Source of the DNA: an uncultured Acidimicrobiaceae bacterium
Lineage (GTDB): Bacteria; Actinomycetota; Acidimicrobiia; Acidimicrobiales; UBA8592
Assembly (NCBI GenBank): GCA_913031515.1
Contig: CAJWET010000112.1
Span: 1 to 5,596 of the forward strand
Length of the DNA stretch: 5,596 bases
Reading direction: 5' to 3'
Part shown: positions 1-5,195 of the stretch, one piece after another
Layout of the letters: each line of letters begins with the position of its first letter
How positions within the stretch are numbered: the first letter of the stretch is position 1
Position numbers and translations under genes: made by a program
The notes under the pieces: model-generated
The model's input: the letters and a program-made list of their open reading frames with translations, nothing else
What the model was told of the DNA's origin: nothing
Database searches by the model: none

Positions 1-51
1 CCCCACCGCCCCGCCGCCATGAAGCGGTTGCCGCCCAGCCCCGAGGATTGA
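1..51 (+). CDS. Possible C-terminal tail of a gene cut by the left window edge
   Basis: Frame 1 is open from the first base and ends at a TGA at 49-51, giving the tail PHRPAAMKRLPPSPED. The stretch is very GC-rich (46 of the first 60 bases), with G or C at most third codon positions, as in coding DNA of a high-GC genome. It differs strongly from the moderate-GC genes further right. The next gene starts 30 bases downstream on the same strand. Sixteen codons are too few to identify a family, and an open frame of this length in GC-rich DNA can arise by chance. No function can be given. Confidence 0.25.
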   Translation, partial: PHRPAAMKRLPPSPED

Positions 52-75
52 CTGCCGCCGTGGGGAGGTTAGGGT
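48..75 (+). promoter_or_regulatory. Weak candidate promoter for the zinc-finger/repeat gene
   Basis: A TTGACT hexamer at 48-53 (five of six matches to the -35 consensus) is followed after 16 bases by TAGGGT at 70-75, which keeps only the T, A and final T of a -10 box. A transcript from it would start close to the ATG at 82. The purine-rich GGGGAGG at 62-68 and GTGAGGG at 74-80 could instead act as Shine-Dalgarno sequences on a longer transcript. The -10 match is poor, so this is tentative. Confidence 0.22.
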
Positions 76-81
76 GAGGGC

Positions 82-483
82 ATGGCTGAGACCAAGGAAA
101 TCGCCGAGGGGATGAAGAGATGCTCCCAGTGCGGAGAAGTTAAGCCCGCTACGGCTGCGTACTTCGATAAGAAGAAAAGCGTTCAATCCGGACTTACCGC
201 TCAATGCAAGTCATGCATTAGTGAGAAAAAAAAGAAGTATAACGAGGCCAACAAGGAGAAAATCGCAGAAGCAGGGAGGAAGTACTACGCGGCCAACAGG
301 GAGAAAATCGCAGAAGCAGGGAGGAAGTATCGAGAGGCCAACAGGGAGAAAATCGCAGAGAAAGACAAGAAGTATCGAGAGGCCAACCCGGAAAAATTCC
401 GAGAGAAACACAAGAAGTATCGAGAGGCCAACAGGGAGAAAATCCGAGAGAAAAAAAAATCCAAAATGTGTTGGAATATATAG
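82..483 (+). CDS. Zinc-finger-like protein with 15-residue charged repeats; 3' end probably truncated
   Basis: A 133-residue, strongly basic and charged protein of unknown function. Residues 12-47 hold two CxxC pairs (C14/C17 and C42/C45) around a G-E-V-K-P turn, which looks like a small zinc-binding head. From residue 52 the chain is five in-phase 15-residue units with consensus K-Y-R-E-A-N-R-E-K-I-x-E-x-x-K, likely a long charged helix or coiled coil. From memory, similar CxxC-head plus YREANREKI-repeat proteins occur in marine picocyanobacteria and phages, some with HNH-like features; no HNH residues are visible here. After unit 5 the frame continues only seven codons (SKMCWNI), which are antisense to the end of tatD, so the natural C-terminus is probably missing. 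ATG 82 follows GA-rich sequence at 62-80. Met11 (position 112), just before the KRCSQCGEVKP motif, is an alternative start. It is convergent with tatD and unlike its neighbours. Confidence 0.65.
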   Translation: MAETKEIAEGMKRCSQCGEVKPATAAYFDKKKSVQSGLTAQCKSCISEKKKKYNEANKEKIAEAGRKYYAANREKIAEAGRKYREANREKIAEKDKKYREANPEKFREKHKKYREANREKIREKKKSKMCWNI

Positions 484-1224
484 GCTATCAATGAAGTCTA
501 AATCGGATAATTTCCGTTCTTCAGCTATACAGGCAGCAACGAGGGGGAGGTTCCGTGGTGAGTTAGGCTGACCACGCAATGGGGTTGGAGCAAGGTATGG
601 AGAATCTGTTTCGATCATGAACCGGTCCAATGGAACCCGAAGCATCGCATCACGAGTATCTTGAGCGTTCTTGAAAGTTATTATCCCAGAAAAGGAGAGG
701 AGAGCCCCCAGTGAAAGCGCTTTCTCAGCTTCTTTTGTGCTTCCTGTGAAACAGTGAAATACAGTTTTGGAAGGTGTTTCTTCAATCTCGAGAATTGAAA
801 AGATCTCATCCCACGCTTCTCTAGCATGAATGACAAGCGGCATGTTGAACTCATGTGCCAAGGCGATGTGTTCAGCGAAAATCTTTCTTTGCGTGGAAGG
901 AGGAGAATGGTTGTAGTGATAATCCAAACCGCACTCACCAACAGCCACTACATGTGGGTTGTCAAGCAAGTCCTTAATTCCCTGAAGGCCCTTTGAAGCT
1001 TCATGAGGGTGGACACCAGCAGTTGAGAATACGGTTCCAGGAAACTCTTGAGCCAATTTGAGCGCATCCTGCGATGTTGTGAAGTCGGTACCCACGTTTA
1101 CGAACTTTTTAACTCCAGCGTGTATCGCATCTGTTATTTCTGCTCGGCCTTCATCATTGTTGTCCATATGGCAATGGTTATCCACCCATTGAATTGAACG
1201 GCCTTGAATTGATTCTTCAATCAT
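211..1224 (-). CDS. tatD: TatD-family metal-dependent hydrolase/DNase, with an artefactual C-terminal read-through
   Basis: TatD enzymes are cytoplasmic TIM-barrel metallohydrolases with 3'-5' exonuclease activity. The expected metal ligands are all visible: H17-x-H19 in VDNHCHMD, E97 in GECGLDYHY, H133 in VIHAREA, H157 in FHCFTG and D207 in ETDSPYLAP, followed by the RGxxNxP turn at 218-223. Family members are usually about 255-265 residues. Here the recognisable sequence ends near residue 255 (THFG, about position 460). The remaining roughly 80 residues are the antisense of the 45-bp repeats, giving a periodic hydrophobic tail (DFLPVGLSIL...), so the genuine gene is about 457-1224 plus whatever end was lost. 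The start at 1224 lies 8 bases after the metG stop. No Shine-Dalgarno precedes it (AT-rich AAATTTAATAAATAAC), so translational coupling to metG is likely. Identification is firm; the 3' end is not genuine. Confidence 0.9.
   Translation of the reverse strand: MIEESIQGRSIQWVDNHCHMDNNDEGRAEITDAIHAGVKKFVNVGTDFTTSQDALKLAQEFPGTVFSTAGVHPHEASKGLQGIKDLLDNPHVVAVGECGLDYHYNHSPPSTQRKIFAEHIALAHEFNMPLVIHAREAWDEIFSILEIEETPSKTVFHCFTGSTKEAEKALSLGALLSFSGIITFKNAQDTRDAMLRVPLDRFMIETDSPYLAPTPLRGQPNSPRNLPLVAACIAEERKLSDLDFIDSLYIPTHFGFFFLSDFLPVGLSILLVFLSEFFRVGLSILLVFLCDFLPVGLSILPPCFCDFLPVGRVVLPPCFCDFLLVGLVILLFFLTNA
235..459 (+). repeat. Five tandem 45-bp units (15-residue coding repeat)
   Basis: Units lie at 235-279, 280-324, 325-369, 370-414 and 415-459, each beginning AAGTA and each encoding K-Y-x-x-A-N-x-E-K. 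The end of unit 1 and the end of unit 2 are identical over roughly 29 bases (gagaaaatcgcagaagcagg and following), indicating recent unit duplication. Units 3-5 diverge at the last four or five codons (AEKDK, REKHK, REKKK). The array ends exactly at a unit boundary, in the A9 run at 451-459. Because 45 is divisible by three and no unit carries stops, several frames stay open on both strands across it. Confidence 0.9.
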
Positions 1225-1232
1225 GTTATTTA

Positions 1233-2870
1233 TTAAATTTCAACTTTTTCGAAAAGGGGTTCCGGTTTGGGAATAGGTAGCCCAACGGGCAATTGGATAC
1301 GTTGCCACCCTTCAGGTTCTCCTAAAAATTCGTTTAGTTTCTCAGAAGAGAACGGAAGGAATGGGCTCAACATGACGCGAATCCCATTGATCGCACTAAG
1401 TGCAACATAAAGTACCGTTTTAGCTCGTTCGGGATCAGTTTTTGAAAGCTTCCAAGGCTCTGTTGCATTAAGATACCTGTTTGCTGCTTGAGCAGCTTCC
1501 ATCCCTTTTCTGAGGGCTGACCTCAACTCTACGGATTCAAATAAGCCTGCAGACTCTTCAAGAGAACGATCAACGAATTCAAGTAAAGATACATCTTCTT
1601 CGGAGTAAGTTCCTGGCTTGGCTACGGCTCCACCACATGTCTTGTGAGTCATGGAGATGACTCGGTTAACGAGGTTTCCCCAATTCGCAACCAATTCGTC
1701 GTTAACGCGTCTAGCTATCTCTTCTATTGAGATCTCAGTGTCAGCTTGTTCTGGAAAGTTTGCCGCTAGGGCATAGCGAAGTGAATCCGGTTGGAAACGT
1801 TTAAGACCTTCTTCAATTGTCATTCCTACTCCACGGCTTGCTGATGCCTTTCCGCCTTTAAAGGTGACGTATTGGTTTGCTGGAACATCATCGGGTAAGT
1901 GGAGTTCTTCCCCGCCTATGTCTTTACCGACCGCCATTAGTTGTGCCGGCCAGAACAATACATGAAATGGGATATTGTCCTTCCCAATAAAATAAACATG
2001 TCGAGCCTGAGGGTTATGCCACCAATGTTTCCAACGATCTGGGTCTCCTCTGCTTTCTGCCCATTCCTTTGACGCAGAGAGGTATCCGATAACAGCGTCG
2101 TACCAGACGTAGATTCTTTTCCCTTCTCCGAGGTCGTCCACTGGTAACTTGATTCCCCAGTCAAGGTCTCTGGTGATCGCCCTATCGAGTAAACCCTCTT
2201 CTCGTAACCAACCCATCGCAAAGTTGATGACATGGTTTCTCCATCCTTGCTTGGCCTCTAGGAATGACCCAAGGGGTTGATTGAAATCGGAATAACGGAA
2301 GTAGAAATGTTCAGTTTCTTGGAGAACCGGTGTAGAGGAAGACATTTTTGATCTCGGGTCGAGGAGCTCAATGGCATCATAGGTTTTCCCGCATTGGTCG
2401 CATTGGTCTCCTCGGGCGTCTTGAGAACCGCAGTGAGGACAGGTTCCTTCCACATAACGGTCCGGGAGGAACCGTTTTGCCTCTTCATCGAAGAGTTGTT
2501 CGCTTTTCCGTCGATCGATGTGCCCCTTATCCAATTGAGAGAGAAACATTTGTTGGGTCACCTCCGAATGATTTGAGGTGCCGGTGGTTGTATAGAGATC
2601 CCAGGAAATTCCTAGCTGGTCCCACTGTTGAAGAAACTCGGAGTGATAACGGTCTACGATGTCTTGTGGGGTTACGCCTTCCGCGTCGGCTCTTACCGTT
2701 ATTGGGGTCCCATGGACATCAGAGCCGCTGACCATAAGGACTTCGTTGCCGATGATACGTTGTTGCCGTGCGAAAATATCGGAAGGCAAATACGCACCGG
2801 CGAGGTGGCCGATGTGTCGGGACCCTGAAGCGTATGGCCAAGCAACCGCAACAAGCACAGGAGTTGTCAT
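1233..2870 (-). CDS. metG: Methionyl-tRNA synthetase
   Basis: A cytoplasmic class I aminoacyl-tRNA synthetase that charges tRNA(Met) and initiator tRNA with methionine. The Rossmann domain starts at residue 4, with PYASGSRHIGH placing the HIGH signature at 19-22. A CP1 insertion carries one zinc knuckle (C144, C147, C157, C160). KRIYVWYDAVIGYL (251-264) and HVYFIGKDNIPFH (291-303) are typical MetRS active-site segments. The KMSKS loop is degenerate, K-A-S-A-S-R-G at 341-347. The helical anticodon-binding domain begins around ELVANWGNLVNRV and runs to the C-terminus. At 545 residues it has a catalytic plus anticodon core and no C-terminal EMAPII-like tRNA-binding domain. It lies 43 bases after rsmI and 8 bases before tatD on the same strand. 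The ribosome binding site is weak (TAGGT directly next to the ATG). MetRS identity is certain; the loop variant is the oddity. Confidence 0.97.
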   Translation of the reverse strand: MTTPVLVAVAWPYASGSRHIGHLAGAYLPSDIFARQQRIIGNEVLMVSGSDVHGTPITVRADAEGVTPQDIVDRYHSEFLQQWDQLGISWDLYTTTGTSNHSEVTQQMFLSQLDKGHIDRRKSEQLFDEEAKRFLPDRYVEGTCPHCGSQDARGDQCDQCGKTYDAIELLDPRSKMSSSTPVLQETEHFYFRYSDFNQPLGSFLEAKQGWRNHVINFAMGWLREEGLLDRAITRDLDWGIKLPVDDLGEGKRIYVWYDAVIGYLSASKEWAESRGDPDRWKHWWHNPQARHVYFIGKDNIPFHVLFWPAQLMAVGKDIGGEELHLPDDVPANQYVTFKGGKASASRGVGMTIEEGLKRFQPDSLRYALAANFPEQADTEISIEEIARRVNDELVANWGNLVNRVISMTHKTCGGAVAKPGTYSEEDVSLLEFVDRSLEESAGLFESVELRSALRKGMEAAQAANRYLNATEPWKLSKTDPERAKTVLYVALSAINGIRVMLSPFLPFSSEKLNEFLGEPEGWQRIQLPVGLPIPKPEPLFEKVEI

Positions 2871-2876
2871 ACCTAG

Positions 2877-2892
2877 CAGGTTACCGCACCTG
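2877..2892. repeat. Small inverted repeat in the rsmI-metG gap
   Basis: CAGGT and ACCTG (plus-strand 2877-2881 and 2888-2892) form a perfect 5-bp stem with a 6-base loop, centred about 14 bases upstream of the metG ATG. No T run follows on the minus strand, so it is not a convincing terminator. It could modulate metG initiation. The same gap contains GGTAAC twice, and TAACCT seven bases before the ATG resembles an actinobacterial TANNNT -10 box. A short palindrome like this can also arise by chance. Confidence 0.3.
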
Positions 2893-2913
2893 TTGGAAGG
2901 TCTGTTACCTTAC

Positions 2914-3756
2914 TTAATTTCTCACCGACGAAAGATAGAGTTCATACACTTTGCTTTTTGAAACTCCGCTGATGGAAGCTACTTCTCGAACAGCATCCCG
3001 AGTTGATAGCCCCTGCTTCTTTGCGTCTGTAAGTGCTACGAGAACTTCACCTGTCGACATCGATTCGTCATTTTTTATACCTTCAATAACTATAACTAGT
3101 TCTCCCTTCGGTTCTTCCCGAGAGAATGTTTGCGCTAGTTGACTTAATGTCCCGCGATGATATTCTTCGTGGATTTTTGTAAGCTCTCGGGCAACTGTCG
3201 CTTTTCGGGTTTCGCCAAGATATTCGATGAGATCGTCTAATGTCTTCCGAAGCCTACGAGGAGATTCATAAATAACAGTGGTTCGCGGATTAGTGGATAT
3301 ATCTTCGATCCGGCTCACCCGTGCCTTACCTTTTCTAGGCAGAAATCCCTCAAAAGTGTATCTCTTGAGAGATAATCCGCTTCCAACCAACGCGGTGATG
3401 CCAGCCGATGGACCAGGTACGACTTCTATGGCAAGTCCGGCTCTCGCTACCTGGTCCACGATGTATTCGCCTGGGTCTGAGATTCCAGGCATTCCTGCGT
3501 CCGTTACCACCACAATGCGTTCCCCGTTTTGGATCTTCCCTATGATTCGTTCGCATTGTTCTCTCTCGCTATGTTCATTCACAACAATTAAGGGTGGTCG
3601 AGGGACGCATTTGAGATGAGAAAGCAACTTTCCTGTTCTTCGGGTATCTTCGCAGCAAATAGCATCAGCGGTCTTAAGCTCTCGTGATGCTCGCAAAGAT
3701 ACGTCATCAAGATTCCCGATTGGAGTTCCGACAAGAACCAATGCTGGTTTCTTCAT
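2914..3756 (-). CDS. rsmI: 16S rRNA (cytidine-1402-2'-O)-methyltransferase RsmI
   Basis: RsmI uses S-adenosylmethionine to 2'-O-methylate C1402 of 16S rRNA in the P-site decoding region, together with the N4-methyltransferase RsmH. The 280-residue protein is of usual length and shows the family landmarks in order: VGTPIGNLDD (9-18), CEDTRRT (35-41), TDAGMPGISDPG (85-96), VVPGPSAG (112-119), FEGFLPRKGK (135-144), YESPRRL (163-169), ARELTKIHEE (189-198) and KGELVIVIEG (217-226). Residues 232-280 form the small C-terminal helix-turn-helix-like RsmI domain (GLSTRDAVREVA, GVSKSKVYELYL). The start at 3756 is supported by GAGAGGA (3761-3767, minus strand) four bases upstream of the ATG. It is the first gene of a probable rsmI-metG-tatD unit, 130 bases downstream of ychF, with a candidate promoter in that gap. 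Confidence 0.97.
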   Translation of the reverse strand: MKKPALVLVGTPIGNLDDVSLRASRELKTADAICCEDTRRTGKLLSHLKCVPRPPLIVVNEHSEREQCERIIGKIQNGERIVVVTDAGMPGISDPGEYIVDQVARAGLAIEVVPGPSAGITALVGSGLSLKRYTFEGFLPRKGKARVSRIEDISTNPRTTVIYESPRRLRKTLDDLIEYLGETRKATVARELTKIHEEYHRGTLSQLAQTFSREEPKGELVIVIEGIKNDESMSTGEVLVALTDAKKQGLSTRDAVREVASISGVSKSKVYELYLSSVRN

Positions 3757-3848
3757 ATAGTCCTCTCAGATTTCGTTAGCTAGCTTAGAGGCTCTCTCAC
3801 TAGTTCATAAGGGAGAGTAATGCAAACAACTTCATTGCAGTTATCCCC
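3757..3848 (-). promoter_or_regulatory. rsmI leader with alternative hairpins, one pairing the Shine-Dalgarno
   Basis: On the minus strand the putative leader of about 88 bases contains three short complementary pairs: TGCAA/TTGCA (3835-3839 with 3821-3825), CTCTC/GAGAG (3813-3817 with 3792-3798) and CCTCT/AGAGG (3787-3791 with 3762-3766). The last pair would sequester the Shine-Dalgarno of rsmI. The CTCTC strand could also pair with the GAGAG of the Shine-Dalgarno, so mutually exclusive folds are possible. It matches no riboswitch or T-box class I recognise, and stems of only five base pairs are weak evidence. Confidence 0.3.
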
Positions 3849-3850
3849 TT

Positions 3851-3879
3851 CTTATACTAGCGGGGTCTTCATTTGAGAA
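3851..3879 (-). promoter_or_regulatory. Candidate sigma-70-type promoter for rsmI-metG-tatD
   Basis: On the minus strand TTCTCA (3874-3879, four of six matches to TTGACA) and TATAAG (3851-3856, five of six matches to TATAAT) are separated by exactly 17 bases. Transcription would begin near 3845, giving a leader of about 88 bases before the rsmI ATG. The position, just after the ychF stop, would let rsmI-metG-tatD be transcribed independently of ychF. The flanking CCCC/GGGG pair (3862-3865 with 3845-3848) is too short and too widely spaced to be a convincing ychF terminator. Confidence 0.45.
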
Positions 3880-3886
3880 AGTTCGG

Positions 3887-4963
3887 TCATGCATTGAAAC
3901 GGAATTCCATCACGTCGCCGTCTTGCACCAGATAATCTTTTCCCTCAACCCTAATCTTTCCGGAATCGCGCGCTTCTCCCCAACTGCCACATTCCAATAA
4001 GACTTTCCAGTTGATAGTTTCGGCACGAATGAAACCTTTTTGAAAATCTGTGTGTATCCTTCCAGCCGCCTCCGGAGCCGTTGAACCTTCACGAAATGTC
4101 CATGCCCTACTCTCCTTTTCCCCAGTAGTTAGGAAAGTTCGTAAGCCCAAAATATGGTACGCCTGTTTAACGAATCTCGGGAGAGCCCCCTGACCTAAAC
4201 CCAACCCTTCTAAAAGGTCAGCCTGTTCTTCCGGTGGAAGTTCAGCAGCTTCAGCTTCCAACTGGACGCAGACACTGATCACCTCGGCTTTGTCTTCCAG
4301 CTCCTGGACGATGGGTTCTACGACGGCGTCAGCATCCGATAATTGATCTTCAGCAATATTAACTATTGCAAGTACGGGTTTCGCTGTAAGTAAGAAATAT
4401 GGGCTCAACAATGAAAACTCTTCTCTGGGGAAATGACTTCTATATAAAGGTATTCCAGCAGAAAGGATTCCTATTGCTTCCTCCAAAGCATCCACCTCTC
4501 CGGTGATGCTCTTATCTAGTCGCGCTGCTTTAACTCTCTTCGTTGCCTGTTTTTCTAATGTTTCTAAATCTGCGAGGGTTAATTCGATCTCTAGAACGCG
4601 TAATTGCTCTAGAGGGTCTGGGTTCCCTGGAATATCCGGATCCTGAAATGCCCGAAGCACGAATACAATTGCATCAACCTCGCGAATGTTAGCCAAAAAC
4701 TGGTTCCCAAGCCCTTCGCCATGACTGGCTCCTTCGACGAGACCTCCTATATCGGTGAACTGAACACTCGCATGAACCCGATTATTTGATTGACTCATGG
4801 CAACGAGAAGATCAAGGCGATGATCGGGAACTTTTGCCACACCAATGTTTGGATCGGTCGTAGCGAACGCATATGGCGCCGCCAGAGCCGAACCACCGGT
4901 TAATGCATTGTAAAGCGAAGACTTTCCTGCATTAGGCAAACCCACGAATCCAAATTTTTCCAT
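3887..4963 (-). CDS. ychF: Ribosome-associated ATPase/GTPase YchF (Obg family, OLA1-like)
   Basis: YchF is a conserved Obg-family P-loop NTPase that binds ribosomes, typically prefers ATP, and is linked to translation and stress responses. The 358-residue protein is of usual length. The P-loop is GLPNAGKSS (8-16). PNIGVAKVPDHRLD (38-51) is the conserved YchF segment. The G3 region is DIGGLVEGASHGEGLGNQFL (71-90), with the hydrophobic residue in place of catalytic Gln typical of the family. NIAE (202-205) stands where classical GTPases have NKxD, consistent with ATP preference. Residues 125-175 form the helical insertion and about 277-357 the TGS domain, ending in YLVQDGDVMEFRFN. No Shine-Dalgarno precedes the ATG at 4963. 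It is divergent from the bL37 gene (76-base gap) and 130 bases upstream of rsmI. Identification is firm. Confidence 0.97.
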   Translation of the reverse strand: MEKFGFVGLPNAGKSSLYNALTGGSALAAPYAFATTDPNIGVAKVPDHRLDLLVAMSQSNNRVHASVQFTDIGGLVEGASHGEGLGNQFLANIREVDAIVFVLRAFQDPDIPGNPDPLEQLRVLEIELTLADLETLEKQATKRVKAARLDKSITGEVDALEEAIGILSAGIPLYRSHFPREEFSLLSPYFLLTAKPVLAIVNIAEDQLSDADAVVEPIVQELEDKAEVISVCVQLEAEAAELPPEEQADLLEGLGLGQGALPRFVKQAYHILGLRTFLTTGEKESRAWTFREGSTAPEAAGRIHTDFQKGFIRAETINWKVLLECGSWGEARDSGKIRVEGKDYLVQDGDVMEFRFNA

Positions 4964-4972
4964 ACTTGTCGA

Positions 4973-5002
4973 AGGGTATCGGCACTAGTCGTGAGTTGTT
5001 GA
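4973..5002 (-). promoter_or_regulatory. Tentative ychF promoter giving a near-leaderless transcript
   Basis: On the minus strand TCAACA (4997-5002) and TACCCT (4973-4978, the TANNNT pattern common in actinobacterial -10 boxes) are 18 bases apart. The -10 ends nine bases before the ychF ATG, so transcription would begin within about three bases of the start codon. That would explain the absence of a Shine-Dalgarno. Both hexamers are imperfect. Confidence 0.28.
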
Positions 5003-5030
5003 AGCTTCTTGTATGGTAGAGGATGAAACC

Positions 5031-5035
5031 GGAGG
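5031..5035 (+). promoter_or_regulatory. Strong Shine-Dalgarno that sets the bL37 start
   Basis: GGAGG four bases before the ATG at 5040. An in-frame ATG at 5013 would add nine residues (MVEDETGGF) but has no comparable site and would give an acidic leader unlike the Met-[SA]-Lys-Arg start of the family. The start at 5040 is therefore preferred. Confidence 0.8.
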
Positions 5036-5039
5036 GTTT

Positions 5040-5129
5040 ATGTCGAAGAGAACACAGAAGAAAAAGGCGAATGCTAGGCGCAAAAAAGCCAATCATGGTC
5101 GTAAACCGAACCTGGGGCGAAACTCTTAA
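5040..5129 (+). CDS. Ribosomal protein bL37 (29 residues)
   Basis: A tiny, extremely basic protein: residues 1-20 are MSKRTQKKKANARRKKANHG, followed by RKPN and a short LGRNS tail. The Met-[SA]-Lys-Arg start, the Lys/Arg-rich middle and the A-N-H-G-[KR]-[KR]-P-N block match what I recall of bL37, a roughly 24-residue large-subunit protein seen in mycobacterial ribosome structures and found across Actinobacteria. By analogy it would be buried in 23S rRNA of the 50S subunit. It is about five residues longer than the mycobacterial form, mostly at the C-terminus. GGAGG four bases upstream and a hairpin 18 bases downstream of the stop frame it as a single-gene unit. It is divergent from ychF and convergent with the gene at 5196-5596. 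At this length automatic gene callers would often skip it. Identification is from motif memory, not from a search. Confidence 0.8.
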   Translation: MSKRTQKKKANARRKKANHGRKPNLGRNS

Positions 5130-5146
5130 CTAGCCTTGTTTACTCT

Positions 5147-5165
5147 CGGCGTATTCGCCGCATTT
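5147..5165. terminator. Candidate bidirectional terminator hairpin between convergent genes
   Basis: CGGCG-TATT-CGCCG (5147-5160) is a perfect 5-bp all-GC stem with a 4-base loop, followed on the plus strand by CATTTTA. It lies 18 bases after the bL37 stop and 36 bases past the stop of the convergent minus-strand gene. The T tract is short, so termination may be weak, but the stem and its position between two converging 3' ends support the call. Confidence 0.5.
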
Positions 5166-5195
5166 TAGGTCCATTTAATTTCTAATTCATAACTA

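Noticed and set aside
235..459. Possible CRISPR-like array
   Set aside because: The repeats are directly adjacent, in coding phase, with no unique spacers between identical short repeats.
285..491. Minus-strand frame with Phe/Leu-rich periodic sequence over the repeats
   Set aside because: Antisense shadow of the repeat array with no start signal; the low-complexity hydrophobicity follows from the complement of Lys/Glu codons.
221..571. Second long plus-strand frame across the repeats (RPTGRKSQKQGGS-type repeats)
   Set aside because: It is a frame shadow kept open by the 45-bp stop-free repeat unit, lacks the CxxC head, has no ribosome binding site and runs on antisense to tatD.
681..941. 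Alternate minus-strand frame within tatD
   Set aside because: Out of frame with intact TatD active-site coding; no domain or start signal.
2348..2731. Plus-strand open frame opposite metG
   Set aside because: Antisense to a highly conserved part of MetRS (zinc knuckle and N-terminal domain); no ribosome binding site and no recognisable domain.
2871..2913. T-box or other methionine-responsive riboswitch before metG
   Set aside because: The gap is only 43 bases, too short for a T-box or SAM riboswitch, and lacks their conserved motifs; only a small hairpin is present.
3278..3619. Plus-strand open frame opposite rsmI
   Set aside because: Shadow of the strongly conserved RsmI core; composition follows the antisense strand and there is no independent support.
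3841..3866. Terminator after ychF formed by CCCC/GGGG
   Set aside because: Only four base pairs with a 13-base loop and no T run; the segment fits better as the promoter region of rsmI.
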